Shown piece after piece: positions 22,788-33,903 of a DNA stretch of 58,351 nt. Position 1 is the first letter of the stretch; each line of letters starts with the position of its first letter. The stretch lies in the NCBI GenBank assembly GCA_036821905.1, contig DAISIR010000014.1, forward strand, positions 1-58,351. Reading direction: 5' to 3'. The translations under genes and the position numbers were made by a program. A model generated the notes under the pieces. That model did not search any database and was not told the DNA's origin. It worked only from the letters and a program-made list of their open reading frames with translations. The DNA comes from Brooklawnia sp937867175. Its GTDB lineage: Bacteria > Actinomycetota > Actinomycetes > Propionibacteriales > Propionibacteriaceae.

Positions 22788-25138
22788 CTGCGACCCCCGG
22801 GACGCTGTGCCGCTCGGCGGGCGCGGTACCGGCGGCGCACCGAGCGCAGCGACAGCCGACGGCGCAGCAGCGTCCACCGGCCAACACCGACGGCCAGCGA
22901 AGACTCGAGTTCGGCGGTCTGCTGCCACGCGTTGGCCACTTGCTGTGGGCCGATCGGCTCGGGAGCGAAGGACGCAGTGTCCGCCTGCCGCGCCAGTCCG
23001 GCGACCGGCGGCAGCGCGACCCCGCTGTGCTCCCAGCTGGCTTCGAGTGCGGCTGGGTCGCCGGCCAGCAGTAGGGCTGCCTCCCGGCGGGTGAGCGAGT
23101 CCGGCACCGTCGCCCCGGCGTCCACAGCGTGGTCGACGAACTCATCCCAGGCGCCCGCCACGGCGGCGACCGGGTCGGAGTCGGTGCGCCGGCGCCGCGT
23201 CCGCCGCGCCTTTAGCCAGATGATCGCCGCGAACGGGCCCAGCAGCAGGATCAGGCCGCCCAGACCGGCCCCAAGGATGCCCCACGGGATCTGCAGCACG
23301 TCGTCACGGTGGTCGTCGGCGGGGTCGTCGGTCACCGCCGGCGGCAGCTCCACCGGCGGCTCGGGCGGCGCAGGGGGCTGCAACACCTGCTGGCGTGGCA
23401 CCGACTTCGGTTTGGGCACTCGCGTCTGGGGCACTTGATCCCGGGGCGGCGTGGGGTCGAAGACGGCCCAGCCGGCACCTTCGAAGGGCACCTCGACCCA
23501 GGCGCGGACGTCGTCGCCGGTGAGGCTCGACTGCCCGTCGCCGGCGTCCTGGGTTGGGTAGGCACCCATCACCACCCGGGCCGGTAGGCCGAGGCTGTGC
23601 AGCATCAACGCCATCAGCACTGCGTACTGTTCGTCGTCGCCGACCATCTCTTCGGCCGCCAACATGCGGGCCAGCCGGTCGGCATGATGGCCGGGCCGGG
23701 CGTCCGGGCTCTCGTCACGGGCGAAGTACCCGTTCTTGGTGAGGTAACGCTCGATAGCTCTGGCCCGACCCAGCTGGGTAACCTCGCCGCCGGTCACCTC
23801 CAGAGCCAACGCCGCCACCCCATCGGGCAGATTGCTGTCCGGTGTCCCGCTCTGGGGCGGGGTCGCCACGCCAGCGAGCTGGCCGTCGGACAGTGTCGGT
23901 GCAACGACCGTCTGAAGGGTGTAACTGGCGTCTCCGGTCATCGCTGTGCTCAGCGCAGCCTGCGCCCAACGGTTGAAATGCAGGCCGGCAGCCAGTTGCT
24001 CGGCGTCTGTGCCGGTGAACGTCCAGTGGTAGGGGACGCCCACCGAGGGCAGCCACGGCCCGATAAGACCGGTGGCGGTGACCTCGACTGTCGTCCCACC
24101 GCCGGCCGGCGGGGTGGCCAGGCGTTCGGGCGCCCGGTCGTAGCGGCCCTGCCCGGTAGTCGGGTCGGACATGCCGAAGACGATGCCGTTGTAGGTGTCC
24201 ATCACCGCGAACCGGACGCGGGCGCCGGCCGGCAGCCCGCTCACTGTGACCAGCGGTGTGCGCTCCAGGTCGGTGGTGTAGTGCCGAAACGACGCCAGCG
24301 GCGAGGCGTACTCCTGAACGTCGAGCGGCGGCTCGACCAGGTCGCGCAGCACCGTGCGGTCGTCGAAGGTGGGGCTGGCGGCGGCCAGCGGTATTGCGAT
24401 GCCCCCTGCTACCGCCAGGGTGAGCGCGGCGGCGATCACTCGGCGCCGGGTGTACACGAGCGCCACGGTGCGTCCCTGGGTGCGGGTCAGCGAATCGCCG
24501 GCCGATTCGTCGACGGAGCGACGGCCCACCAGGATCGTTTCGCCTGTCCCGACCCGGCGTCGCTGACCCGCCCAGGCCCACCAGACCAGCAACGCAGCGA
24601 ACCAGGCCGCCACCGGCCAGCCGGCGGGCCGCGTCCCCGCCAACCCCCAGGCCACCCCGACGACGCCCATCGCGATGATCGGCAGACTGCCCGCCACGTG
24701 ATGGCGCGTCCGCAGCGTGATCAGGCCGGACGCCAACCCGCACGCCAGCCCGACCAGCCACGGCAGCACCGACGGGCCGAGGTAGCCGGCGGCCGGCGGA
24801 GTGAGGGTGAGCATGTCTTTCCAGACCGTGCCGACCTGGACTACGAGCAGTTGCAGCGTCTGCGCGGTCGGCAGCAGCCCCGCGATCGTGGTTGTGCGCA
24901 GCGCCACCGGGCCGCCGAGCAGCAGGTACCCGGCCAGCGCTGCGACTGCCGTGGTCAAGGCGTCCCAGCGCCACCGGGTGGCCGCGACCGCGATCAGCAG
25001 ACCGATCACGACGCCCCCGCCCGCGGCCAGCGCGCCCACTCCGTCGCCGAATACCAGCTCGAACGGCACCACGACCGGGACGAACAACCCCGCCAGCACC
25101 CCGGCCGCCCACAACGGCAGACCAGTCTGCCCGCGCAT
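22784..25138 (-). CDS. TgpA-like membrane protein with non-catalytic transglutaminase domain
   Basis: 784-aa protein. An N-terminal membrane domain (about 1-240, six or more helices, DUF3488-like) is followed by an extracytoplasmic transglutaminase-like core, a Pro-rich linker, one more TM (ILGAGLGGLILLLGPFAAII) and a DUF4129-like tail. In active homologues the core reads GDC-EQ/Y; here it is GDDEQYA with Asp502 at the Cys position. The His before AWVEV is Arg545 (GDDVRAWVEV). Only the Asp (FDPTP, D561) remains, so the triad is lost. The gene lies between DUF58 and the kinase, both overlapping (TGATG, ATGA). A structural or binding role in the operon is likely. Confidence 0.85.
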   Translation of the reverse strand: MRGQTGLPLWAAGVLAGLFVPVVVPFELVFGDGVGALAAGGGVVIGLLIAVAATRWRWDALTTAVAALAGYLLLGGPVALRTTTIAGLLPTAQTLQLLVVQVGTVWKDMLTLTPPAAGYLGPSVLPWLVGLACGLASGLITLRTRHHVAGSLPIIAMGVVGVAWGLAGTRPAGWPVAAWFAALLVWWAWAGQRRRVGTGETILVGRRSVDESAGDSLTRTQGRTVALVYTRRRVIAAALTLAVAGGIAIPLAAASPTFDDRTVLRDLVEPPLDVQEYASPLASFRHYTTDLERTPLVTVSGLPAGARVRFAVMDTYNGIVFGMSDPTTGQGRYDRAPERLATPPAGGGTTVEVTATGLIGPWLPSVGVPYHWTFTGTDAEQLAAGLHFNRWAQAALSTAMTGDASYTLQTVVAPTLSDGQLAGVATPPQSGTPDSNLPDGVAALALEVTGGEVTQLGRARAIERYLTKNGYFARDESPDARPGHHADRLARMLAAEEMVGDDEQYAVLMALMLHSLGLPARVVMGAYPTQDAGDGQSSLTGDDVRAWVEVPFEGAGWAVFDPTPPRDQVPQTRVPKPKSVPRQQVLQPPAPPEPPVELPPAVTDDPADDHRDDVLQIPWGILGAGLGGLILLLGPFAAIIWLKARRTRRRRTDSDPVAAVAGAWDEFVDHAVDAGATVPDSLTRREAALLLAGDPAALEASWEHSGVALPPVAGLARQADTASFAPEPIGPQQVANAWQQTAELESSLAVGVGRWTLLRRRLSLRSVRRRYRARRAAQRPGGRR

Positions 25139-26322
25139 CACGACCCACCCCCGCGTCGCACCAGACGGGGTAGGTCCGCCAGCGCCGGGCAGTCGGCGAC
25201 GGCGGTCCGGCCGATCTGGCTGCGGGCCGGCGTGCCACCCGGCGATACCCTGACAACCCCGGTGTCGACGTCCGGGCCGGCTAGCGACGACCAGCGTGCG
25301 ATGTCTGCGTCCGGCATGTCCGGCCCGCAAACTACGGTCAGCACCGAGACGGAACGGCGCTGGGCGAGCACCTCACGGACCCGGTCGGTCAAAGCTGGCG
25401 GTGAGGCGTCGAGGGTCAGTTCGGCCAGCGCGTCGAGCATCCGGATCGCCGAGGTGGTCGACACCCAGCCGCTCGACGTCGCGAACGAGACCGCCCGGCC
25501 ACGGGTGAGACCGGCCAGCGCCAGCGAGGCCGCCGCCGAGATGCCGAGTTCGAAGGCGTCCGGCTGCCAGTCCGCCGCCGCCGTGTCGAGCAGGATCACG
25601 TGGTGGGATCGCCGGGTCTCCTCGAACTGGCGGACCATCAGCTGACCCTCGCGGGCGGTGGTCGGCCAGTGCACATGGCGGCGGTCGTCGCCGGGCACGT
25701 AGTTGCGCAGCGCGTGGAACGAGACGTCGGACGAGGACAACTTGGCGGTCGTGACGCCCTCGGCGTCCGAGAGGAAGCCGGTCGCATCGAACGGGACGCG
25801 AACCGTGCGGGGATGGACGATCAATCGCTGCGGGTCAGCCCAGGCGCGGACGCTCAGCAGCATCCCCAGGGCGTCGCCGCGCACCGAGCGGGCCGGGCCG
25901 AGCACCACGACGCCACGCCGCCGGGCGGGGATGTCGAAGACCTCCGACCACGTCTGGCCACCACCCAGTGCCGGCACCACGAACTGGGGCGCGTCGCCAC
26001 CGACCGGCAACTCGACCACACCGGCGCGCACCCGCCGCTCGCCGGGATTGTGCACCCGCAGTTCACCGGTTGCAGTCTCGCCGACCTTGGCGCGGGTGCT
26101 GCCCAGCAGGATCGAAACCTGTGCCCACGAGCCGCCGAGCACGCTGCCGACGCCGACGAGCAGACAGACGGCGCCGACGACGGCCACCACCCCCGCTTCG
26201 ATCCAGCCGGCCAGCCCCGCCAAGACAGCAGCCGCCACCACGATCGCCGCCACCGCCCAGCCGGTCCAGGTGACCGCCCGCAGCCCGGCCATCGGCCGCC
26301 GAAGCACTGTCTTGCGGGTCAC
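25138..26322 (-). CDS. DUF58 domain protein, MoxR partner
   Basis: 394-aa protein. Two adjoining hydrophobic helices near the N-terminus (about 15-65) anchor it. A periplasm-side beta domain follows, and then the DUF58 signature (PGDDRRHVHWPTTAREGQLM) and a von Willebrand-like fold (VILLDTAAADW). The GTG start at 26322 has GAGG upstream, and the gene is separated from MoxR by seven bases. The stop shares a base with the next start (TGATG). MoxR-DUF58 pairs act as chaperone-like assembly systems; here they are part of the PFNA-type operon and probably serve the large surface protein or the transglutaminase-fold protein. Confidence 0.88.
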   Translation of the reverse strand: MTRKTVLRRPMAGLRAVTWTGWAVAAIVVAAAVLAGLAGWIEAGVVAVVGAVCLLVGVGSVLGGSWAQVSILLGSTRAKVGETATGELRVHNPGERRVRAGVVELPVGGDAPQFVVPALGGGQTWSEVFDIPARRRGVVVLGPARSVRGDALGMLLSVRAWADPQRLIVHPRTVRVPFDATGFLSDAEGVTTAKLSSSDVSFHALRNYVPGDDRRHVHWPTTAREGQLMVRQFEETRRSHHVILLDTAAADWQPDAFELGISAAASLALAGLTRGRAVSFATSSGWVSTTSAIRMLDALAELTLDASPPALTDRVREVLAQRRSVSVLTVVCGPDMPDADIARWSSLAGPDVDTGVVRVSPGGTPARSQIGRTAVADCPALADLPRLVRRGGGS

Positions 26323-26329
26323 CGACGCC

Positions 26330-27295
<966 letters not shown>

Positions 27296-27314
27296 GGTGG
27301 CTCCTTCGTGGTGG

Positions 27315-30300
27315 TCAGGAGGCGGGCCGGCAGGTCAGGGTGCTGCCGATCCAGCCGGTTAGCGTCTTCTGGTCGGTGATGTTGGTGCGCAGGCCCGAGG
27401 CCGTCCAGGACGAGTACGACGAGACCCGGAAGGTGCGGCGCTGAGAGTCGACGTCGGAGACGAACGTGCAGGTGAGCGGGACCTCCGGGGTCCAGTTGTT
27501 GTCTGGGCGCACCTCGAAGCTGTGGCACTGTTCGGTGGATCCGGATGCCAACCCAGGCACCTCGCCGCCGGTGCACTGCCTTGGCTGGACACTGAAGGTG
27601 CCCCACGCTCCTGCAGTCGCCGATGCCGAGTCGCCGCAGCTGCCGTCGGCGTAGCAGGCCTTGACGACGCCGGTCGCCGTCCGGCCGGCGGCGACGGCCA
27701 CCGTCTTGCTGCCGGTCAGCGACGCCGAACTGGTCTGTTCACCGCCCACCGTCAGCACGATCGAGGTGACCGCCGGGCCGCCGTTGTCGGCGCCGGACGT
27801 CCAGGCGAAGGTGACGGCACCATCGCCCGAAGTGGCGGTCAGGGTGGGCGTCGGCGGCGGACCGTACGGGGTGACGGCCGGTGTCGTCACGCTCGGGCCG
27901 ACTGCGGCCGAGCCGAGGCCGTCCGCTGTCTGCCGGAACGAGAAGGTGACCGGGACGCCGTTGGGGAACCCCTCGAGGGTCGTGTCGGTCAGCTCGCGCC
28001 AATCGCCACCAGTGGAGTATTCGACGGTCAACTGGCTGCGTCGGTAACCGTTCCCGGCCACCGGGCTCGCGCCGGTGATGGCGATCTCGCCGTCGCGGCC
28101 GGTGGCACGCACTGTCGGCGTCGCGATCGGCAGCGGCACCGAGACGGCCTGGAACGACAGCTCCCGCTCCGGGGACCAGCCACCCTCGGTGTGTAGGGCT
28201 ACCGACAGCGTGCTCTGTTCGGCAGCGGGCACCTCGACCACCGCCGAGGTCACTGACCCGTCCGATGAGATCGTTCGCTCGCCGGCGGCGGTGGTGATCC
28301 GCACCTGGTCCCACGCACGCCCATTGCTGCTGCCGGGATAAACCCAGCTGACCTCGACCTTCGCCAAACCGGGCGAGTCGGGGGGCAGGTACTTCTGGGC
28401 GACCGAGACCGGGCCGGGCGGGGCGCCGAACGGCACCGCGACCGCGCAGGGCTCGGAGGTTTCGGACGCCTCGACCGCCCTGTTGCGTGCCTGCACCGAA
28501 ACCGTGTAGCCCTCGCCGTTGACCAGCCGGTCGATGACGGCGGAGCTGGCGTCCCCTGCAACGGCGATCTGCTGGCTCTGCGCACCCGACAGGTACAAGG
28601 TGTAGCCCTCGATCGCCGAACCTTGGTTGACCGGAGGCGTCCAGTTGACGTTGATCGACCCGTCGCCGGCCGTGCAGACCGGCGGGTTGGGGCGTCCGGG
28701 ACGCAGGTCGACCAGCACCGGCGCCGAGACCGGCGAACTGGGCGAGTCACCCACGTCGTTGGTGGCCACCACCGAGAAGGCATGCTTCTCACCGTTGGTG
28801 AGCCCGGTCACGGGGCAGGACGCCACCTGGCAGCGGTAGCTGGTGCCGGTGGTCGCGTTCGTGAGGGTGAACCCGGTGATCGGCGCCCCGTTGTCGGGTC
28901 CCGGGGTGAACGTGACCAGCGCCGACCCTGCCCCGGTCGCGACGACCTGCACATCGCTCGGGGCGGCGGGCCGGTCACGCACGTACAGTCGCACCTGCCC
29001 CTCGACGACGCGGTCCTGGTCTCCGGTGGCGTCGATCACCTGGTAGGCGATCGCAACCTGCCCGTGGAAGCCGTTCGGCAGCTGGATCTTCAGCAGAGTG
29101 CCGTCGGGGGTCACCGAGGCCACTTCGCCGCTCACCGCCCACGTCTTCTGAATGCGCAGCGGCTGGCCGGGGAACGGGTTGATGGTGTAGTTGGCGATGT
29201 CGATCACCTCGGTGCCGCCAGCATTGGCGGCGGCGACCACCGCGTCGGAAACCTGCACTAGCGGGCGGGTGGAGGTCGTTACAGTGACCGGGATCGCAGT
29301 GGTCACCGTGCCCGACCCGTCGTCGACCCCGATACCGATGGTGCCGGAGGGTCCCTTCGGATGGTCGGCGTCCACCTGCACGGTGATCCGGGCGCCGTCC
29401 GGTGTGACCGTCACGCCGGGTGGCGCGTCCAGCACCGAATAGCTGAACTGGCTGGGGTCGGCGGTGTCGGGGTCGGAGACCATCAGCGTCAGGTCGACAA
29501 CCACCGGTGGGTCACCGGCGGCCACCTTGACCGGTGTTGGGGTGAGAACCGGCGGGTGGTTGACGCTGGCCTGCACCCGGATGGGGATCGTCAGGTTCGC
29601 GGTCAGTGCTGCGCGGTCTTCGGCGGTGCCGTCGCTCACCTCGAACGAGACCGCCGTCTCGCCTGCGAAATCAGGCTGTGACTTGAAGACGATCGTGTGG
29701 TCGTCGGGCACGCCGGGCTCGCCGTCCGAACCGAGGGACGCCTTCACGCTGCCGGGATCGTTCAGATGAGGTGTGCGGTCGGGGCGGGTCACGACGTAGT
29801 TGCGCAGGTCGAGGGAGATCTGCTCACCGGCACGCACCTCGACGGGTAGCCGCGTGGCGTCCAGCGTCGGCCGGGTGCGGGCCATCCCGGGCACCGACAC
29901 CACCGCCCAGCCCACCAGCCCGTCCTGGTCGGTCACCGAGTAGACGACCAGCCGCCGGGTCTGTTCGGGGGTGATCGACAGCCGGTCGCCGACGACCGTG
30001 ACGCCCTTCGCGGACGAGGCGACCGTCATGGCGGCGGCGTCCCCGTCGGGGTCGGAGTCGTTGGCCAGCACATCCACCAAGACTGCCGATCCGTCGTCAG
30101 ATATCGCCGCGGCGGGCACCACATCGTCGCGGGCCTGCGGGGCCAGCAGCGGGGCGTCCGGTGACACGTTGAGAGTGAGCGCACCGGTGTCGAACCCGCC
30201 GCGCCCGTCGGAGACCCGGTAGGACGCCACATACGACCCTGGCTCGTGAGGCGAGGTGACCAGCACCGACGTGCCCTTCGCCGACGCATTGAGGCGCTCA

Positions 30301-33300
30301 TCGGGCGCGGTCACCCCGTCGGGGTCGAGCCGCAGCACGTCATCGTCGGGGTCGAGGTCGTTGTCGAGCACCGGCACCGCCAGTGACCGGTCGGGCCGCA
30401 CCAGCAGCGTATCGGGCACGGCGCTCGGCGGCTGATTCACACTCGACGGCGGAGCGATGCCCACCCGGACGCGTGCTGTCGCCTGTTTGCCCTGCCGGTC
30501 CTCGACGATGTAGGTGAACACGTCGCTGCCGGTCTGGGTGCGTCCCGGGGTGTATTCGAGCCAGTCAGTGCCCAGCGACGCCGTGCCCTTCTGGGGTAGC
30601 TGTTCGATACCCACCAGGGTCACCGAGTCGCCGTCTGGGTCGACACCGGCCAGCGGCACCGGGATCCGGGTGGTCTGGCCGGAGAGCGCCCACGCGGTGA
30701 GCGCCTTCGGACGCGGGGCTGCGTTGGCGTCGTCCTGCGCGACCACCTCGAACAGCACCGTAGAGGTGCCGAGGTTGCCGGCGGAGTCGCGCACGGTGTA
30801 GGCGACATGCAGGAAACCCGGCTGGTTGCCGGCCTCAATGCGCACTTGGTCGCTGGTCACGAATGGCGTGCCCACTTCGGGGTCCGCGGTGAATTCGAGG
30901 TGCGAGTCGACCCACATCGCCAGTCCGGCCGGTGAGCGGTCGTTGGCCAGCACCGGCACCGATGCGATGTCGCCGACCCGTACCTTGGCCCGGTCGGGCT
31001 GCAGCTCCAGGGGCTGTTGGGTGTCGAGGGCGCGGGTGGGCACCACGAGCACCTCGGCGACGGCCTGCGTGGTGCCGTTGGACGCGGTGTAGGTGAACGT
31101 CTGCGGTTGGTCGATTGCGACCTGGCTGGCGATCCGCAGCAGGTGGTGGTCGACCAGCGTCACCTTCAGCGGCGAATCCTGCGGCACCTGGACCGATTGC
31201 ACCACCAGCACACCGCCGGTCGGGTCGGTGTCGTTGTTGAGTGGCGCCACGAGTGCGGTGCCGCCGGTCGGCAGCAGGGCGAGGTCGTCCTCGGCAACCA
31301 CCGCCTGGGAGGCTGCGGCGTCCACCACGTCGATCCGGATCACCCCAGCCGCCTGCGCCGGACCGTCGGTCACCGAATAGGACAGGTAGTAGCTGCCGGC
31401 GGCGCGGGCCGAGAAGGCGATGGTGCCCAGCGTCAGGTCTGCGGTCGCCGTGGTGCCTTGTGGTGCCGGGGAGACCCGGACCAGCGACAGGGTGTCGTCG
31501 TTGGGGTCGACGTCGTTGGCCAGTGGCTGGATGAGCGCTTCCTCACCGACGCGGGTGACTGCGAAGTCGCCGTTGGCGATCGGCGGCAGGTTGCCGGGTG
31601 GTTCGACCTGCACCGCGAGGTGCCCGGTGCCCTCCTCGCTGCCGTCGGAGACGGTCACGTCGATCACGGCGGTGCCGGGCGCGTGGCCGAGGTTGCGGAT
31701 CGTCACCGTGCCTGCCTCGTGGTACTGCACCTGCAGACCCTCTGGCCCCTGCGCCCTGGCCAGGAAGATCGGGTCGCCGTCGGGGTCGCGCCAGTCGGGC
31801 AGCACGTTGTAGGTGACCTCGGCGTTCGAACCGAGTTTCACTCCGGGGTCGCGCAGTTGTCGTGGGGCGTCGTTGACCGACAGCGGGTGCACGGTGACAC
31901 TGGCTGTGGCCATCGCCAGTGCCTGACCGTCGTAGGCCTCGTAGTCGAAGCTGGTGGTCCCAGTGCCGTCGGCGGGCACGTCGAAGCTGAGCGCCTGGCC
32001 GCCACGGCTGGGCGCGACCTCGCCGAACTCCGGCTGGGTTACCGGCCGCGCGGTGAGGATGTCGCCGTCGAAGTCGGAGTCGTTGAACAGCACGTCGAGA
32101 GTGGCTGCGCGTCCGGGCCGGACGCCGAAGTCGTCGTCATTGGCCACCGGCGGTGTGTTTGTCTCGGAGCGCTCAGGGTCGGCGATCTGGTCGGTGGTCT
32201 GCGGCGACTCGCCGGCGTCGTCGGCCTCGGCCCGGGTATCGACCGGCTCCCAGTTGTCGGCGAGCACCATGTTGTCGTTCGGCAACCAGACCGAGCCGGT
32301 GTCGATGTCGTTCAGCACGATCAGGTCGCGGTTGGTGCGGAACAGCGCCGACTGCGCGGCCTGCAGGGTGTCGACGGTCATCGCCAGCGGCACGTCCTCG
32401 TCGTCGCACTGGCGTAGGTAGGCCCCCGACCCCGCCCAGGCGGCGTATTCGCAGCCGGCCAGCCGGACCGGGGCGGCTGGGCGTCCGGCACCGACACCGG
32501 GCGCCGAGACCTGGGACGCACGGCCGCCGTCAAGCGGCACCGAGACCAACTCGGAGGCGGTGGCGACCAGCACGTGGTCAGCGTCCGGGCCCGGCTGCTG
32601 CAAGACACCGCCGGTCGCCACTCCGTCGTCCGACAGCGATTTAAGGCTGCCGTCGGGCAGCACCAGGGTGTTGCTCACCGCGTCCAACGCGACCGGACGC
32701 GCCCCCACCAGCGTGATCGACAGTTCGGCGGTTAGGGGCAGGTTCGGGATGAGGGTGGTGGTGATCCTGCTGGTCGCACCGCGCGGGCTGACCACCACGA
32801 AGCGACGGGCCTGGGCGGCCACCGCGGCGACAGTGCCATCGGCGCCGGCGGCCACCACCCCACCCTCAAGGTCGGACGCCAGGGCGGTCCCGTCTGTCAT
32901 CGGGGATGCGGTGGGGTCGTCGGCCGCCATCACCCACAAGTTGCCCTCACCGGCGTCGAGGACGCCCAGTCGGTCGCCACCCTGGGCGGCCTGCGCGCGT
33001 TCGGCCAGCGAGGTCGCCACGCCCAGCCGCATCCCGGCGGCGTCCACTGGGGCGACGGAGTTGACCGAAAGGTCGGTGAAGGTGACGGCGTCGCGATGCT
33101 GGGCCACGTCGAACTCGGACGATGCCGAACGCAGCGAACCGTCGAAGGTTCGCGACTGGTAGTTCAAGTGGCCCACCAGTTTGAGTGACCGGTTGGTCAC
33201 CCAGATTCCACCGTCGTTCACGTCGACACGCGGCGTGGGAATGCCCGGGTTGACCACCGCCGCGATTACGATGGCAGTCAAGCCAACCGCCAAGCCGAGC

Positions 33301-33368
33301 ACGGGCAGTCGCTTGCGCCACGGCACGCGCCGGGGTCGGTGCGGACGAACAGCGGCGGCGTGCGTCAT
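27315..33368 (-). CDS. Giant surface fibre with bacterial Ig-like and FN3 repeats (PFNA fn3-type)
   Basis: 2017-aa predicted surface protein. A basic N-terminus and one TM (about 22-40, signal anchor) are followed by a roughly 350-residue beta-propeller-like head. From about 405 to 1380 there are about ten tandem cadherin/Ig-like repeats. Their Asp-rich linkers (FNDSDFDGD, NDVDPNDD, NDTDPTGG, NDLDPDDD, NDSDPDGD) suggest Ca2+ binding. Around 1460-1920 are about four FN3 units, then a C-terminal module with four cysteines. The start at 33368 (GAGG upstream) is preferred to one 57 bases earlier. It heads the operon with MoxR 20 bases downstream, matching the fn3 gene of PFNA clusters. The number of repeats may vary between strains. 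Confidence 0.85.
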   Translation of the reverse strand: MTHAAAVRPHRPRRVPWRKRLPVLGLAVGLTAIVIAAVVNPGIPTPRVDVNDGGIWVTNRSLKLVGHLNYQSRTFDGSLRSASSEFDVAQHRDAVTFTDLSVNSVAPVDAAGMRLGVATSLAERAQAAQGGDRLGVLDAGEGNLWVMAADDPTASPMTDGTALASDLEGGVVAAGADGTVAAVAAQARRFVVVSPRGATSRITTTLIPNLPLTAELSITLVGARPVALDAVSNTLVLPDGSLKSLSDDGVATGGVLQQPGPDADHVLVATASELVSVPLDGGRASQVSAPGVGAGRPAAPVRLAGCEYAAWAGSGAYLRQCDDEDVPLAMTVDTLQAAQSALFRTNRDLIVLNDIDTGSVWLPNDNMVLADNWEPVDTRAEADDAGESPQTTDQIADPERSETNTPPVANDDDFGVRPGRAATLDVLFNDSDFDGDILTARPVTQPEFGEVAPSRGGQALSFDVPADGTGTTSFDYEAYDGQALAMATASVTVHPLSVNDAPRQLRDPGVKLGSNAEVTYNVLPDWRDPDGDPIFLARAQGPEGLQVQYHEAGTVTIRNLGHAPGTAVIDVTVSDGSEEGTGHLAVQVEPPGNLPPIANGDFAVTRVGEEALIQPLANDVDPNDDTLSLVRVSPAPQGTTATADLTLGTIAFSARAAGSYYLSYSVTDGPAQAAGVIRIDVVDAAASQAVVAEDDLALLPTGGTALVAPLNNDTDPTGGVLVVQSVQVPQDSPLKVTLVDHHLLRIASQVAIDQPQTFTYTASNGTTQAVAEVLVVPTRALDTQQPLELQPDRAKVRVGDIASVPVLANDRSPAGLAMWVDSHLEFTADPEVGTPFVTSDQVRIEAGNQPGFLHVAYTVRDSAGNLGTSTVLFEVVAQDDANAAPRPKALTAWALSGQTTRIPVPLAGVDPDGDSVTLVGIEQLPQKGTASLGTDWLEYTPGRTQTGSDVFTYIVEDRQGKQATARVRVGIAPPSSVNQPPSAVPDTLLVRPDRSLAVPVLDNDLDPDDDVLRLDPDGVTAPDERLNASAKGTSVLVTSPHEPGSYVASYRVSDGRGGFDTGALTLNVSPDAPLLAPQARDDVVPAAAISDDGSAVLVDVLANDSDPDGDAAAMTVASSAKGVTVVGDRLSITPEQTRRLVVYSVTDQDGLVGWAVVSVPGMARTRPTLDATRLPVEVRAGEQISLDLRNYVVTRPDRTPHLNDPGSVKASLGSDGEPGVPDDHTIVFKSQPDFAGETAVSFEVSDGTAEDRAALTANLTIPIRVQASVNHPPVLTPTPVKVAAGDPPVVVDLTLMVSDPDTADPSQFSYSVLDAPPGVTVTPDGARITVQVDADHPKGPSGTIGIGVDDGSGTVTTAIPVTVTTSTRPLVQVSDAVVAAANAGGTEVIDIANYTINPFPGQPLRIQKTWAVSGEVASVTPDGTLLKIQLPNGFHGQVAIAYQVIDATGDQDRVVEGQVRLYVRDRPAAPSDVQVVATGAGSALVTFTPGPDNGAPITGFTLTNATTGTSYRCQVASCPVTGLTNGEKHAFSVVATNDVGDSPSSPVSAPVLVDLRPGRPNPPVCTAGDGSINVNWTPPVNQGSAIEGYTLYLSGAQSQQIAVAGDASSAVIDRLVNGEGYTVSVQARNRAVEASETSEPCAVAVPFGAPPGPVSVAQKYLPPDSPGLAKVEVSWVYPGSSNGRAWDQVRITTAAGERTISSDGSVTSAVVEVPAAEQSTLSVALHTEGGWSPERELSFQAVSVPLPIATPTVRATGRDGEIAITGASPVAGNGYRRSQLTVEYSTGGDWRELTDTTLEGFPNGVPVTFSFRQTADGLGSAAVGPSVTTPAVTPYGPPPTPTLTATSGDGAVTFAWTSGADNGGPAVTSIVLTVGGEQTSSASLTGSKTVAVAAGRTATGVVKACYADGSCGDSASATAGAWGTFSVQPRQCTGGEVPGLASGSTEQCHSFEVRPDNNWTPEVPLTCTFVSDVDSQRRTFRVSSYSSWTASGLRTNITDQKTLTGWIGSTLTCRPAS

Positions 33369-33504
33369 GGGGCGGCTTACCTCGTGCCGTGGGGGTCGGC
33401 TCAGGTTCTGTGGCGGCAACATCACGGCAAGCTGCCGCCCTCAGGATTGTACTCGATGCCTGCGTGTTGGCCATTTCGACAAGTCCCGGGGTTGGGACGC
33501 TCGA

Positions 33505-33903
33505 CTACGCGGGGTGCGGGCCAGCCGGTGGTTCGTGGGCTGCTCGCAGCTCCTCGACGCGTCGCCTCAGGGCGTCCAGTTCAGGGCCGAAGATGCGCTG
33601 GACGGCGTCCTCGGAGGCCTTTGCCTCCTCGGCTCGGCGATCGGGAGACAGGTTCTCGTATCGTCGATGCAGCGCCTCCCCGGCGTCGCGCAGTTGCTCG
33701 CCGAAGCCCTCGTGGGCGAGCAACTGGCGGGGGCTGGTGCGTCCGGCGAGGATGTCGTCGAGCAGTGAGCGCAGGTCGGGGTCGTCGGTGCCGTCGCGTA
33801 GCGTCCGCAGTGTCGTGTGTAGCCGAGACGCCATGGCCGCCCGGCCCCGGGTGAAGCCGAACAGGGGATGGACCGGGTCGTTCGGGTCGAATGCGTCGGT
33901 CAT
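33505..33903 (-). CDS. Hypothetical helical protein, 132 aa, beside the T7SS substrate gene
   Basis: Unrecognised soluble, strongly helical and charged protein with an amphipathic C-terminal part (ALRRRVEELRAAHEPPAG). No signal peptide or membrane segment. It follows the preceding gene with a one-base TGATG overlap, so the two are translated together. A role as chaperone or immunity partner for the upstream hydrophobic T7SS-type protein is plausible, but nothing in the sequence proves it. Confidence 0.55.
   Translation of the reverse strand: MTDAFDPNDPVHPLFGFTRGRAAMASRLHTTLRTLRDGTDDPDLRSLLDDILAGRTSPRQLLAHEGFGEQLRDAGEALHRRYENLSPDRRAEEAKASEDAVQRIFGPELDALRRRVEELRAAHEPPAGPHPA

Noticed and set aside
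31017..32417. 466-codon plus-strand frame inside the fibre gene
   Set aside because: Antisense shadow of the repeat region, Val/Gly/Arg-rich, no motifs.
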